Counted from the stretch's first letter, positions 42,309 through 51,394 are shown. The stretch is DNA of 64,000 nucleotides from Streptomyces aurantiogriseus (GCF_014649375.1 NZ_BMSX01000003.1:310001-374000); one strand, 5' to 3'. Numbers and translations: made by a program. The notes: a model not told the origin generated them from the letters alone.

Positions 42309-43436
42309 GTGACCGTCGACGACACGGGCTCCGGCGCGGGCGCGGACGGCCGGGTTGACCCGCCGGCCGCCGAACCCGGCGACGACCCGCTCGCCCTGCG
42401 ACTCGAGCAGCTCATCCTCGGCGCCGAGCGGCGTTACACCCCCTTTCAGGCGGCCCGCAGCGCCGGCGTCTCCATGGAGCTGGCGTCCCGCTTCTGGCGG
42501 GCGATGGGCTTCGCCGACATCGGGCAGGCCAAGGCGCTCACCGAGGCCGACGTGCTGGCCCTGCGCCGGCTCGCCGGTCTCGTCGAGGCGGGGCTGCTGA
42601 GCGAGGCGATGGCGGTGCAGGTGGCGCGGTCCACGGGGCAGACCACCGCCCGGTTGGCGGAGTGGCAGATCGATTCCTTCCTGGAGGGGCTGACCGAGCC
42701 CCCCGAGCCGGGGATGACCCGCACCGAGGTCACGTATCCGATCGTCGAACTGCTGCTGCCCGAGCTGGAGGAGTTCCTCGTCTATGTGTGGCGTCGGCAG
42801 CTCGCCGCCTCCGCCGGGCGGGTCGTCCAGGCCGCCGACGACGAGGAGATGGTCGACCGGCGGCTCGCGGTCGCGTTCGCGGATCTCGTCGGGTTCACAC
42901 GACTGACCCGTCGTATGGAGGAGGAGGAGCTCGGCGAACTCGTCGAGGCCTTCGAGACCACCGCCGCCGACCTGGTCGCCGCGCGCGGCGGGCGGCTCAT
43001 CAAGACGCTCGGGGACGAAGTCCTCTACGCCGCCGACGACGCCGGGACCGCCGCCGACATCGCGCTGCGTCTCGTGGAGACCATGAGCAACGACGAGACC
43101 ATGCCCGAGCTGCGCGTCGGCATGGCCTTCGGGACCGTCACCACCCGGATGGGCGATGTCTTCGGTACGACCGTCAACCTGGCCTCGCGGCTGACCTCGA
43201 TAGCGCCACGGGACGCCGTCCTCGTCGACAGTGCCTTCGCCGAGGAACTCATCCGTACCGGCGACGCCCCCGCCTCCGAGGCGGAGGCCGCCGAAGAGGC
43301 GGCCGCCGCCGAGAAGGAGGGCAAGGAACCGCCCGTCTACCGGTTCGCGCTCCAGCCGATGTGGCAGCGGCCCGTGCGCGGGCTCGGCGTGGTCGAGCCC
43401 TGGCTGCTGACCCGGCGGGGCAACAGCAACGAGTGA
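42309..43436 (+). CDS. cya: adenylate cyclase
   Basis: 375-residue class III adenylate cyclase. A ~190-residue N-terminal regulatory part, including a helical DUF-type region 'FQAARSAGVSMELASRFWRA', precedes the cyclase domain with first metal Asp in 'FADLVGFTRLTRRM' near 190, 'KTLGDEVLYAADD' near 235 (second metal Asp) and 'VGMAFGTV...GDVFGTTVNLASRL' near 278-302. It makes cAMP, which in S. coelicolor affects germination and antibiotic production. The start is GTG 42309. No hydrophobic helix is seen, so it is cytoplasmic or peripheral. Confidence 0.93.
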   Translation: MTVDDTGSGAGADGRVDPPAAEPGDDPLALRLEQLILGAERRYTPFQAARSAGVSMELASRFWRAMGFADIGQAKALTEADVLALRRLAGLVEAGLLSEAMAVQVARSTGQTTARLAEWQIDSFLEGLTEPPEPGMTRTEVTYPIVELLLPELEEFLVYVWRRQLAASAGRVVQAADDEEMVDRRLAVAFADLVGFTRLTRRMEEEELGELVEAFETTAADLVAARGGRLIKTLGDEVLYAADDAGTAADIALRLVETMSNDETMPELRVGMAFGTVTTRMGDVFGTTVNLASRLTSIAPRDAVLVDSAFAEELIRTGDAPASEAEAAEEAAAAEKEGKEPPVYRFALQPMWQRPVRGLGVVEPWLLTRRGNSNE

Positions 43437-43442
43437 GCCGCG

Positions 43443-44102
43443 TCAGCGCGGCGCGCTGAGCGGGCCCACGCACAGGCCGATCACCGGCACGCAGAGGTCG
43501 GGGCGCTCCGGCTGCGGGGCGGGCACGGCGGTGGTGGGGATCGGTGCCGGTGTCGGTGTCGGGTTCGGTGTGTTCGGGTGTGGGGCGGTGGTCACCGGGT
43601 GCGGCGCCGGGGCCCTGGTCGCCGGGGCGGATGCGGTCGTCCGTGGTGCCGCCGGGGTGGGTGCGGCGGCGTAGGGGCCGCTCGGCGTGCGGACGAGGGC
43701 CGTCGGGGACGCGGTCGGGGTGGGAGCCGCTGTGGGCGTCGGGCTCGTGGTCGGGCCGCCGCCCAGGGGTGTGGGTGTCGTGGGCGCCGCCTCCGGGGTC
43801 GCGGCCACCGTGGCGGCCGCGTGGGTCGTGTCCGCGGTGGGTTCCATCCGCGGTTCCGCCTCCGCCGTGGCCAGGCCTCCCACGCCCGAGTCCGGTGTCA
43901 GGCGGAGGAGGCTCAGGGCGCCGGCCGCCAGGGCCAGGCCGCCCGCGGCGAGCAGGACCTTGCGGGGGCGGGGGCGGCGGTGCCGGCCGCGAGTGCGGGG
44001 GGTCCGGAGCAGGTGGGTGGGTTCGGGCGCAGTGGGTTCCTCGCCTGCCTCGCCTTGATATCCGTAGGTTCCGGTCTGCGTTTTCACCGGTGTGGTCGTC
44101 AT
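43443..44102 (-). CDS. Pro/Thr-rich single-pass membrane protein
   Basis: 219 residues. A basic N-terminal cytoplasmic part (about 1-48, RTRGRHRRPRPRK) is followed by one hydrophobic helix (about 49-67) and a long extracytoplasmic Pro/Thr/Ala tail with many TPTP-like repeats, ending in 'PERPDLCVPVIGLCVGP' with two Cys that may form a disulfide. Function is unknown. It is convergent with cya, with a 6-bp gap. Confidence 0.72.
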   Translation of the reverse strand: MTTTPVKTQTGTYGYQGEAGEEPTAPEPTHLLRTPRTRGRHRRPRPRKVLLAAGGLALAAGALSLLRLTPDSGVGGLATAEAEPRMEPTADTTHAAATVAATPEAAPTTPTPLGGGPTTSPTPTAAPTPTASPTALVRTPSGPYAAAPTPAAPRTTASAPATRAPAPHPVTTAPHPNTPNPTPTPAPIPTTAVPAPQPERPDLCVPVIGLCVGPLSAPR

Positions 44103-44292
44103 CGCGCTCCCTCCCCGAGGTGGTTGCGCCCCCTCCGCGCCGTGGCGGACGCACGTTATGCGCTTCCATGGGCGGTGCGGGCGGAGTCGGGCGAGATGTC
44201 ACTCGAACGGGTTGGCGGGGCTGTGTGCGGCAACCGGACCGGTCCGCTCTTTCCCCGGCCCCGCCCGGCTGCGATGATCAGGCGGCCAAGTT

Positions 44293-44310
44293 GTTAACCC
44301 GCGTTAACCC
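44293..44310. promoter_or_regulatory. tandem GTTAACCC boxes before the enoyl-CoA hydratase gene
   Basis: GTTAACCC at 44293-44300 and 44303-44310, spaced exactly 10 bp and overlapping the RBS region (GGAGGG at 44311). GTTAAC is itself palindromic. A likely repressor site. Confidence 0.5.
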
Positions 44311-44320
44311 GGAGGGTGTC

Positions 44321-45121
44321 ATGAGCGAGGAACGGTTCGGGGAGTTCGTGCTGGTCCGGCGGCACGGGGACGGACATGTCGCGGAGCTGGCCCTCGACCG
44401 CCCCAAGGCCATGAACGCCGTCTCGACCGAGATGGCCCGGTCCATCGGGGCGGCCTGCGCGGCGCTGGGCGACGACAAGGGCGTACGGGTGGTCGTCCTC
44501 ACCTCGACGCATGAGCGGGCCTTCTGTGTCGGGGCCGATCTGAAGGAGCGGAACTCCCTCAGTGACGCCGAGTTGGTGCGGCAGCGGCCGGTGGCGCGGG
44601 GCGCGTACACCGGGGTGCTGGAGCTGCCGGTGCCGACGGTCGCCGCGGTGCACGGGTTCGCGCTGGGGGGCGGGTTCGAGCTGGCGCTCGCGTGCGACGT
44701 GATCGTGGCCGACCGCACGGCGGTGGTGGGGTTGCCCGAGGTGTCGGTCGGCGTGATTCCGGGGGGTGGGGGTACGCAGCTGCTGCCCCGGCGGGTGGGG
44801 GCGGCCCGGGCGGCCGAACTGATCTTCAGTGCGCGGCGGGTGGAGGCCGCCGAAGCACGGGAGCTGGGGCTGGTGGACGTGCTGGTGGAGGAGGGGCGGG
44901 ACCGGGAGGAAGCGCTGGCGCTGGGCGCGCGGATCGGGGCCAACTCCCCGGTGGGGCTGCGGGCGGCCAAGCGGGCCCTGCGGCTGGGGCAGGGGCTGGA
45001 TCTGCGGGCCGGGCTGGAGGTCGAGGACGCGGCCTGGCGGGCGGTGGCCTTCTCGGGGGACCGGGCGGAGGGGGTCGCGGCGTTCAACGAGAAGCGGAAG
45101 CCGGAGTGGCCGGGGGAGTGA
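44321..45121 (+). CDS. enoyl-CoA hydratase/isomerase family protein
   Basis: 266-residue crotonase-fold enzyme. The oxyanion-hole residues are in 'HERAFCVGADLKER' near 61-74 and 'HGFALGGGFELALACDV' near 108-124. Catalytic Glu candidates are in 'GLPEVSVGVIPGGGGTQLLP' near 136-155, as in hydratases. It probably hydrates 2-enoyl-CoAs in fatty or amino acid degradation; the substrate is not determinable. ATG 44321 follows GGAGGGTGTC. Confidence 0.9.
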   Translation: MSEERFGEFVLVRRHGDGHVAELALDRPKAMNAVSTEMARSIGAACAALGDDKGVRVVVLTSTHERAFCVGADLKERNSLSDAELVRQRPVARGAYTGVLELPVPTVAAVHGFALGGGFELALACDVIVADRTAVVGLPEVSVGVIPGGGGTQLLPRRVGAARAAELIFSARRVEAAEARELGLVDVLVEEGRDREEALALGARIGANSPVGLRAAKRALRLGQGLDLRAGLEVEDAAWRAVAFSGDRAEGVAAFNEKRKPEWPGE

Positions 45122-45335
45122 GCCCCCGCGCCCGGAGTGACCGGGGGTGAGCCCTCTGAGCCCGACGCTGAGAGGGGAAGCCTTTGAGTCCGAAGTCGCC
45201 GAGGAGGGAAGCCTCTGTACCCGAAGTCGCCGAGGGGGTGACCTTCCTGAGTGAGGGGTGAGCTCCTTGAGTGGCCGAGGGGTGAGCCCTCGCGCCCGGA
45301 GTGGCCGGGGAAGAGAGCCCCCTGGGCAGGAAATG
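45119..45335 (+). repeat. minisatellite, about 30-bp imperfect units
   Basis: Six to seven degenerate units of about 29-31 bp built on GTGAGCCCTCTGAGCCCG and GAAGTCGCCGAGGGG, beginning at the enoyl-CoA hydratase stop. The best conserved pair lies around 45185-45240 (CCGAAGTCGCCGAGG twice). No gene is plausible here. Confidence 0.75.
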
Positions 45336-45401
45336 CCGTGTCGACACTCCCGCTGCCACCCCGGTGTCTCGTTTGTAAGTAAATATCCCTAGCCTGGTGA
45401 G

Positions 45402-46544
45402 ATGGGTGAGGACAGACGCCTCGCGGCCGTGGTGGCGCTGGCGCAGGGGATGGCGGCCGCGCACACGCCCCGTGAGTCGTGGCGCGCGGCGGCGCTCGGG
45501 GCGTGCCGGGCGCTGGCCGGCGCCTTCGCCGCGCTCTCGGTGTGGGAGCGGGAACTCGGGCGGCTGCGGGTCCTGGTGAACGTGGGGGACCGGGCGCCGG
45601 ACGAGGACGAGTTCCCGGACGGCGAGGCCTATCCGGTGCACCAGTTCCCGGAGATCACCGAGTTCCTGCACGAACGCTGGGTGACCGGCGGTGAGCCCAA
45701 CGCCTGGGTGGAGACGGCGGAGGGACCCGCCGCCGGGCGGCCCGGCTACTGCCACCAGCGGGTCGCCGCCCTGCGCCGGCGCGGGCGCGGCTCCTGTGTC
45801 GTCGCGCCGATCGTGCTGCACGGCCGCGCCTGGGGCGAGCTGTACGTGGCCCGCTCCTCCGGCACTCCGGTCTTCGACCGCGGCGACGCCGACTTCGCCA
45901 CCGTCCTCGCCGCCGTCGTCGCCGCCGGGATCGCGCAGACCGAGCGGCTCGAGGAGGCCCGCCGGCTCGCCTTCACCGACGCCCTCACGGGTCTGGCCAA
46001 CCGCCGCGCCGTCGACGTACGGCTGGAGGAGGCGGTCGAGCGGCATCGGACGCGGGGGGATGTCGTGAGCCTGGTGGTGTGTGACCTCAACGGGCTCAAG
46101 CGGGTGAACGACACCCAGGGGCATGCCGTCGGGGACCGGCTGCTGGAGCGGTTCGGGTCCGTGCTGTCGCTGTGCGGAGCCATGTTGCCGGGGGCGCTGG
46201 CCGCGCGGCTCGGCGGGGACGAGTTCTGCCTGCTCGCCGTGGGGCCGCCCGCCGACGACGTCGTCAAGGTCGCCGGCGAACTCTGCCGCCGGGCCGGCGA
46301 GTTGGAGCTCGGCGAGGGTGTGGCCTGCGGGGTCGCCTCCACCGGGGACCCCATCGGGCCGGTGCGTTCCGCCCGCAGGCTCTTCCGTCTCGCCGACGCC
46401 GCCCAGTACCGCGCCAAGGCGCTGCAGGCCGCTCGGCCGGTCGTCGCGGGGCGGCAGGGGCCCGACGATCCCGTCGTGCGCCTCGCCGACGAGCCGCCCC
46501 AGGGGCCGTCGGCCGAGCGTCGGCGCTTCCGTGGGCGGCGCTGA
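45402..46544 (+). CDS. GAF-GGDEF protein, probable diguanylate cyclase
   Basis: 380 residues without membrane helices. The N-terminal ~180 residues form a GAF-like sensor, then a GGDEF domain ('FTDALTGLANRRAVDVRLEE' near 192-211, 'VCDLNGLKRVNDTQGHAVGD' near 227-246, and an intact 'RLGGDEFCLL' near 270-279). No RxxD I-site is seen at the usual position five residues before GGDEF, so product inhibition may be missing. The Arg-rich tail is short. It probably makes c-di-GMP, a key developmental signal in Streptomyces via BldD. No EAL domain is present. Confidence 0.9.
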   Translation: MGEDRRLAAVVALAQGMAAAHTPRESWRAAALGACRALAGAFAALSVWERELGRLRVLVNVGDRAPDEDEFPDGEAYPVHQFPEITEFLHERWVTGGEPNAWVETAEGPAAGRPGYCHQRVAALRRRGRGSCVVAPIVLHGRAWGELYVARSSGTPVFDRGDADFATVLAAVVAAGIAQTERLEEARRLAFTDALTGLANRRAVDVRLEEAVERHRTRGDVVSLVVCDLNGLKRVNDTQGHAVGDRLLERFGSVLSLCGAMLPGALAARLGGDEFCLLAVGPPADDVVKVAGELCRRAGELELGEGVACGVASTGDPIGPVRSARRLFRLADAAQYRAKALQAARPVVAGRQGPDDPVVRLADEPPQGPSAERRRFRGRR

Positions 46545-46621
46545 GACGGTGACCTGTCGGTAAGGGGCGAACCCCGCCCCCACTGGTGACATCCTCGTCT
46601 TCACTGCGTACGCTCCTGAAT

Positions 46622-48166
46622 ATGGATATGCACACTGTGGTGGTGGGGACGTCCGGGGTGACCGCGTCCGACGTGCTCGCCGTGGCGCGCGGCGGCGCCC
46701 GGGTCGAGCTTTCCGAGGAGGCGGTGGCGGCCCTCGCCGCGGCCCGCGAGATCGTCGACGCGCTGGCCGCCAAGCCCGACCCCGTCTACGGCGTCTCCAC
46801 CGGTTTCGGAGCCCTCGCCACCCGGCACATCAGCCAGGAACTGCGCGCTCAGCTCCAGCGCAACATCGTCCGCTCGCACGCCGCCGGCATGGGGCCGCGC
46901 GTCGAGCGGGAGGTCGTACGGGCGCTCGTGTTCCTGCGGCTCAAGACCGTCTGCTCCGGACACACCGGCGTGCGGCCCGAGGTCGCGCAGACCATGGCCG
47001 ACCTGCTGAACGCCGGCATCACACCGGTCGTCCACGAGTACGGCTCCCTCGGCTGCTCCGGCGATCTGGCCCCGCTGTCCCACTGCGCCCTCACGCTCAT
47101 GGGGGAGGGCGAGGCAGAGGGCCCGGACGGCGTCGTACGGCCCGCCGGTGAGCTGCTCGTCGCCCACGGCATCGCACCCGTCGCACTGCGCGAGAAGGAG
47201 GGGCTCGCCCTCCTCAACGGCACCGACGGCATGCTCGGCATGCTGATCATGGCCCTGGACGACCTGGAGACGCTGTACAAGTCCGCCGACGTCACGGCGG
47301 CCCTCAGCCTCGAAGCGCTCCTCGGCACCGACAAGGTCCTGGCGCCCGAGCTGCACGCCATCCGCCCGCATCCGGGGCAGGGCGCCTCCGCCGCCAACAT
47401 GCTGTCGGTGCTGAAGGGTTCGGGGCTGACCGGGCACCACCAGGACGACGCGCCCCGCGTCCAGGACGCCTACTCGGTGCGCTGCGCCCCGCAGGTCGCC
47501 GGCGCCGGACGCGACACCATGGCGCACGCCCGGCTGGTGGCCGAGCGGGAGCTCGCCTCGGCCGTCGACAACCCCGTCGTCCTGCCCGACGGGCGCGTGG
47601 AGTCCAACGGGAACTTCCACGGCGCGCCCGTGGCGTACGTCCTCGACTTCCTCGCCATCGCCGCCGCCGACCTCGCCTCCATCGCCGAGCGCCGTACCGA
47701 CCGGCTGCTGGACAAGAACCGCAGCCACGGTCTGCCGCCGTTCCTTGCGGACGACGCCGGCGTCGACTCCGGGCTGATGATCGCCCAGTACACCCAGGCC
47801 GCGCTGGTGAGCGAGCTGAAGCGGCTGGCCGTACCGGCCTCCGCGGACTCGATTCCGTCCTCCGCGATGCAGGAGGACCACGTGTCGATGGGCTGGTCGG
47901 CGGCGCGCAAGCTGCGCACGGCCGTCGACAACCTCACGCGGGTGCTCGCCGTCGAGCTGTACGCCGCCACGCGCGCCGTGGAGCTGCGCGAGGGACTGAC
48001 GCCGGCGCCGGCGACCCGGGCGGTCATCGACGCCGTACGGGAAGCGGGAGTTCAGGGGCCCGGCCCCGACCGGTTCCTGGCGCCCGACCTCGCGGCGGCG
48101 GACGCGTTCGTGCGGGACGGGCGGCTCGTCGCGGCCGTGGAGACGGTCACCGGGCCGCTGCGGTAG
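46622..48166 (+). CDS. hutH: histidine ammonia-lyase
   Basis: 514-residue aromatic amino acid lyase that deaminates histidine to urocanate. The MIO-forming tripeptide reads Cys-Ser-Gly in 'GSLGCSGDLAPLSH' (near 138-151) rather than the usual Ala-Ser-Gly. Other sites are 'YGVSTGFGALATRHI' near 51-65 (catalytic Tyr) and 'QEDHVSMG' near 416-423. ATG 46622 or 46628 fits the family N-terminus (MHTVVVGTSG); the frame is open to 46586. It is the only hut gene in the window. A strong terminator follows. Confidence 0.94.
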   Translation: MDMHTVVVGTSGVTASDVLAVARGGARVELSEEAVAALAAAREIVDALAAKPDPVYGVSTGFGALATRHISQELRAQLQRNIVRSHAAGMGPRVEREVVRALVFLRLKTVCSGHTGVRPEVAQTMADLLNAGITPVVHEYGSLGCSGDLAPLSHCALTLMGEGEAEGPDGVVRPAGELLVAHGIAPVALREKEGLALLNGTDGMLGMLIMALDDLETLYKSADVTAALSLEALLGTDKVLAPELHAIRPHPGQGASAANMLSVLKGSGLTGHHQDDAPRVQDAYSVRCAPQVAGAGRDTMAHARLVAERELASAVDNPVVLPDGRVESNGNFHGAPVAYVLDFLAIAAADLASIAERRTDRLLDKNRSHGLPPFLADDAGVDSGLMIAQYTQAALVSELKRLAVPASADSIPSSAMQEDHVSMGWSAARKLRTAVDNLTRVLAVELYAATRAVELREGLTPAPATRAVIDAVREAGVQGPGPDRFLAPDLAAADAFVRDGRLVAAVETVTGPLR

Positions 48167-48175
48167 AAGACCGGT

Positions 48176-48213
48176 CGGGGCCCTGCCGTACGCGGTCGTA
48201 CGGCAGGGCCCCG
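48176..48213. terminator. bidirectional terminator after hutH
   Basis: A 17-bp perfect stem (CGGGGCCCTGCCGTACG and complement) with a 4-nt loop. It lies between the convergent hutH and lipoprotein genes. Confidence 0.92.
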
Positions 48214-48242
48214 AGGCAGTGACTGGGGTGCTCGAGCGAGGG

Positions 48243-49031
48243 CTACTTGAGCTTGGCGACCTGCGCCTGGACCACGGCAGCAGGGATCTCGGTCGCGTCG
48301 CCGGAGGCGAGCGCGGCGAAGTTCACCGTGTAGAACGTGGCGATGGTGTTGCCCTTGCGGATCACCTCGGTGTGGAAGGTGGCCGTGCCCTCGCCGTCCA
48401 TGTCGACGTCCTCGGCGAACGCGATCGCCTCGTCACCGCCCCCGGTGCCCTTCTCCGAGGTGACCTTGGTGACCTTGGAGTTCTCGCCCGCGGCGGCCAG
48501 GCCGTACCCGCCGGCACAGGCCGTCACACCGTCGGACACGGCCTTCATGGCCTTCTCGGCACCGTCGCCCGCGTACGAGGAGAGGCCCACGAACGTCATG
48601 TCGATGTTGAAGGCGTCCGCGAGGTCCTCCGGGGAGGTGGTGGCGGTCGACGCCTTGTCCTCCGCGACGGAGTTGCTGGCGTTCGCGTCCGTGTCGCCCG
48701 GGGCGAGAGCGGCCGTGGCCCAGGCCAGCGGGTCGCACGCCGCCTTGTCGGTCTTCACCTCGGTCTTGGACTTCGGGAGCGTGTCGTCGCCCGAAGTGAC
48801 CTTGTAGCCCTTGACCTCGCCCTGCGCGAGCAGCAGCTTCTCCAGCTCGGCCGAGGTCAGCGCGGCGGCGGCCGGTGCCGACGACGACGCGGAGGAACCG
48901 GCCCCCGAACCGGAACCCTTGGACCCCTTGTCCTTCTTCGACCCGTCGCTCGAACAACCGGTGATGAGGGCGAGCGAGAGAGTGCTCACCACGGTCACGG
49001 CGCACAGCCGCGCCCCCCAAGATCTCTTCAT
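48243..49031 (-). CDS. lipoprotein of unknown function
   Basis: 262 residues. A signal peptide with lipobox 'LITGC' (Cys near 26) is followed by a Ser/Gly/Lys-rich linker (about 27-55) and a ~200-residue extracytoplasmic domain without a recognised family; the layout recalls actinobacterial LppX/PknH-sensor-like lipoproteins. Two Cys (near 99 and 168) may form a disulfide. It has its own transcript end shared with hutH. Confidence 0.8.
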   Translation of the reverse strand: MKRSWGARLCAVTVVSTLSLALITGCSSDGSKKDKGSKGSGSGAGSSASSSAPAAAALTSAELEKLLLAQGEVKGYKVTSGDDTLPKSKTEVKTDKAACDPLAWATAALAPGDTDANASNSVAEDKASTATTSPEDLADAFNIDMTFVGLSSYAGDGAEKAMKAVSDGVTACAGGYGLAAAGENSKVTKVTSEKGTGGGDEAIAFAEDVDMDGEGTATFHTEVIRKGNTIATFYTVNFAALASGDATEIPAAVVQAQVAKLK

Positions 49032-49073
49032 GGGCGGACTATGAAGGGTGGGTCAAGTAAGCGTCAAATCAAT

Positions 49074-49385
49074 TCACATACCGAGGCGTTCCCGGCGAAC
49101 GGAATACACCACGAACCCCGCACCCAGGGCGAGCAGCGTGGTTCCGCCGATCACGTACGGGGTGGTGTCGAAGCTTCCGGTGTCGGCGAGGCGGACGCCG
49201 TCGGCGCCGGCCGGGCTGTCCTCGGTGCTCGTGTTCGCGGCCCGCGCCTGAGTCGTGGCCTGCGGCGTCGCGTCCGCTCTCGCCGGGGCGTCCTGCGACG
49301 CGTTGGCGTTCGGTACGAACCACAGGGCGCCCAGCAGGGTCCCCGCGGCGGTGGCGGTCAGCAACGGACGGCGAGCGGATGACAC
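49074..49385 (-). CDS. small LPXTG-like (LADTG) cell-wall-anchored protein
   Basis: 103 residues. An N-terminal signal peptide (hydrophobic near 8-27, cleavage around 'NANAS') precedes an Ala/Thr-rich stretch, then the sorting motif 'LADTG' near 71-75, a hydrophobic helix (about 82-97) and the basic tail 'RRERLGM'. LAxTG motifs are substrates of Streptomyces class E sortases. The GTG start 49385 has GGGG about 10 nt upstream. A very short mature protein suggests a surface adaptor rather than an enzyme. Confidence 0.78.
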   Translation of the reverse strand: MSSARRPLLTATAAGTLLGALWFVPNANASQDAPARADATPQATTQARAANTSTEDSPAGADGVRLADTGSFDTTPYVIGGTTLLALGAGFVVYSVRRERLGM

Positions 49386-49494
49386 GGAATATCGATCCCC
49401 TTGTGGCGCTGGCGAATTGGCCGTGTGGGCCGATGCTAATGAAAGGCGCGGGTCGCGGGAAAGTTGCGGGAGCCGAGAGCCGTACTCTCCGGGC

Positions 49495-49863
49495 ATGAGC
49501 ACTGAAGAGACATCCCGATATGTCCGGCTTCGTGTCGAGCTCGTCCTGGAGATCGAGAACGAGGACGCCGTGACCCAGGCCGCCCTGCGGCGGATCGCGG
49601 CGGACCCCGGGACGCCGGAGAGCGAGCGGGCGCACGCCGAGAGCGCTGTGACGGAAGACACCGCCGAGGCCCTCGCCCATCTCGTCGACCCGTTCGACCT
49701 GGTCAGCGAGGTCCCGGGCGTCGAACTCCAGCAGGCCTCCTGGTCGAGTGAGCCGATCGACTACGACCCGGACTCGCCCGACTGGGACTTCGACGAGGAT
49801 GATGGGGACGAGGACGACGAGGCGGACGGCGAAGAGGGCGGCCGCACGGGCGGCATCCGCTGA
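49495..49863 (+). CDS. small acidic cytoplasmic protein of unknown function
   Basis: 122 residues. The first 85 are probably folded ('RYVRLRVELVLEIENEDAVT', then a helical part and 'LVDPFDLVSEVPGVELQQAS'), followed by a tail of about 30 residues made almost only of Asp, Glu and Gly. No family is recognised. ATG 49495 is chosen by the start of the ordered part; the RBS is weak. It is divergent from the LPXTG gene. Confidence 0.65.
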   Translation: MSTEETSRYVRLRVELVLEIENEDAVTQAALRRIAADPGTPESERAHAESAVTEDTAEALAHLVDPFDLVSEVPGVELQQASWSSEPIDYDPDSPDWDFDEDDGDEDDEADGEEGGRTGGIR

Positions 49864-50116
49864 GCGTCTTGGGGAATTCGTGACCCCGGGCGGCAACCGC
49901 GGCCCGGGGTTTCGTCGTCTCAAGGGGCGCACTGACCGACACCCGCGCCACGGGTCCCGGTGGACCCTTCTGCCTCCGGCGGTATCCACCGCCTGCGGAC
50001 GTGGCGTGGCCCACACATTGGGAAGATGTGGAACGGGACGAACCGGTCGTAGCGTTGATGTTCTTTGACGGGGACTCTCGGGGTTTCGGGAATCGGCAAC
50101 GATGGAGAAGCGTGTG

Positions 50117-51364
50117 ATGACGAACAGTAGGCGGCGCAAGGGTCTGAGGGCCGCGTCCGCACTGCTCGGCAGTGTTCTGTTGCTCTCTGCGTGTTCCGGC
50201 GGCAGCAGTGCCTCCGACGGCGGAGGCGGCAGCTCCTCGCAGGCCAAGGCCGACGAGGCGGCGGCCCAGAAGGCCTCCGAGGCTCAGATCAAGATCACGC
50301 CCGCGGACGGTTCGGACAACGCCTCCATCAACAACTCGGCGGCCGTCACGGTGAGCAAGGGCACGCTCACCCAGGTGACGATGACCACCGCCGACGGCAC
50401 CGCCGTCGAGGGCGAGCTCTCCGCCGACAAGACCAGCTGGAAGCCCAGCGTCCAGCTCGAGCGCTCCACCACCTACAAGCTCGCGGCGACCGCGAAGGAC
50501 TCCAAGGGGCTCGAGGCCCACGAGAACGCGTCCTTCACCACGGTCTCCCCGGACAACAGCTTCATAGGCAACTTCACGCCCGAGGACGGCTCCACCGTCG
50601 GCGTGGGCATGCCGGTGTCGATCAACTTCAACAAGGAGATCACCAACAAGGCCGCCGTCCAGAAGGGCATCACGGTCACCTCCAGCAGCGGGCAGGAGGT
50701 CGTCTGCCACTGGTTCAACACCCAGCGCATGGACTGCCGCCCCGAGGACTACTGGCAGGAGAACTCCACCGTCACGCTGAAGCTCGCGCTCGACGGCGTC
50801 GAGGGCGCCGAAGGCGTCTTCGGCGTCCAGCAGAAGACGGTCACCTTCAAGATCGGCCGTAACCAGGTCACGACCGTCGACGCGAAGACCAAGCAGATGA
50901 AGGTCACGCAGGACGGCAAGACCATCCGGACGATCCCGATCTCCGCCGGCTCGCCCGACAACAAGACGTACGAGGGCCAGATGGTGATCTCCGAGAAGTT
51001 CAAGGAGACCCGGATGAACGGCGCGACGGTCGGCTTCACCGACGACGACGGCAAGGGCGAGTACGACATCAAGGACGTGCCGCACGCCATGCGCCTGACC
51101 ACCTCCGGCACCTTCGTGCACGGCAACTACTGGGGCGCGAAGTCCATCTTCGGCTCGGTGAACACCAGCCACGGCTGCGTCGGCCTGTCCGACACCAAGG
51201 GCGCCAACGACCCGAACACGCCGGGTGCCTGGTTCTACGACAACTCGATCGTCGGTGACGTGGTGGTCGTCCAGAACACCGGTGACAAGACGGTCTCGCC
51301 GGACAACGGCCTCAACGGCTGGAACATGGACTGGGCGCAGTGGAAGGCGGGTTCGGCCGTCTGA
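50117..51364 (+). CDS. L,D-transpeptidase, lipoprotein
   Basis: 415-residue lipoprotein. The lipobox is 'LLLSAC' (Cys near residue 26), followed by a Gly/Ser linker, two Ig-like (BACON/Big) domains (about 55-255) and a YkuD catalytic domain (about 255-385) with His in 'FVHGNYW' and Cys in 'SHGCVGLS'. This is the layout of mycobacterial Ldt enzymes, which form 3-3 peptidoglycan cross-links. ATG 50117 is preceded by GGAGAAG; ATG 50102 is also possible. Located outside the membrane. Confidence 0.93.
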   Translation: MTNSRRRKGLRAASALLGSVLLLSACSGGSSASDGGGGSSSQAKADEAAAQKASEAQIKITPADGSDNASINNSAAVTVSKGTLTQVTMTTADGTAVEGELSADKTSWKPSVQLERSTTYKLAATAKDSKGLEAHENASFTTVSPDNSFIGNFTPEDGSTVGVGMPVSINFNKEITNKAAVQKGITVTSSSGQEVVCHWFNTQRMDCRPEDYWQENSTVTLKLALDGVEGAEGVFGVQQKTVTFKIGRNQVTTVDAKTKQMKVTQDGKTIRTIPISAGSPDNKTYEGQMVISEKFKETRMNGATVGFTDDDGKGEYDIKDVPHAMRLTTSGTFVHGNYWGAKSIFGSVNTSHGCVGLSDTKGANDPNTPGAWFYDNSIVGDVVVVQNTGDKTVSPDNGLNGWNMDWAQWKAGSAV

Positions 51365-51394
51365 CGGCCCTCCTGACAGCCCGGTCACAGCTTT

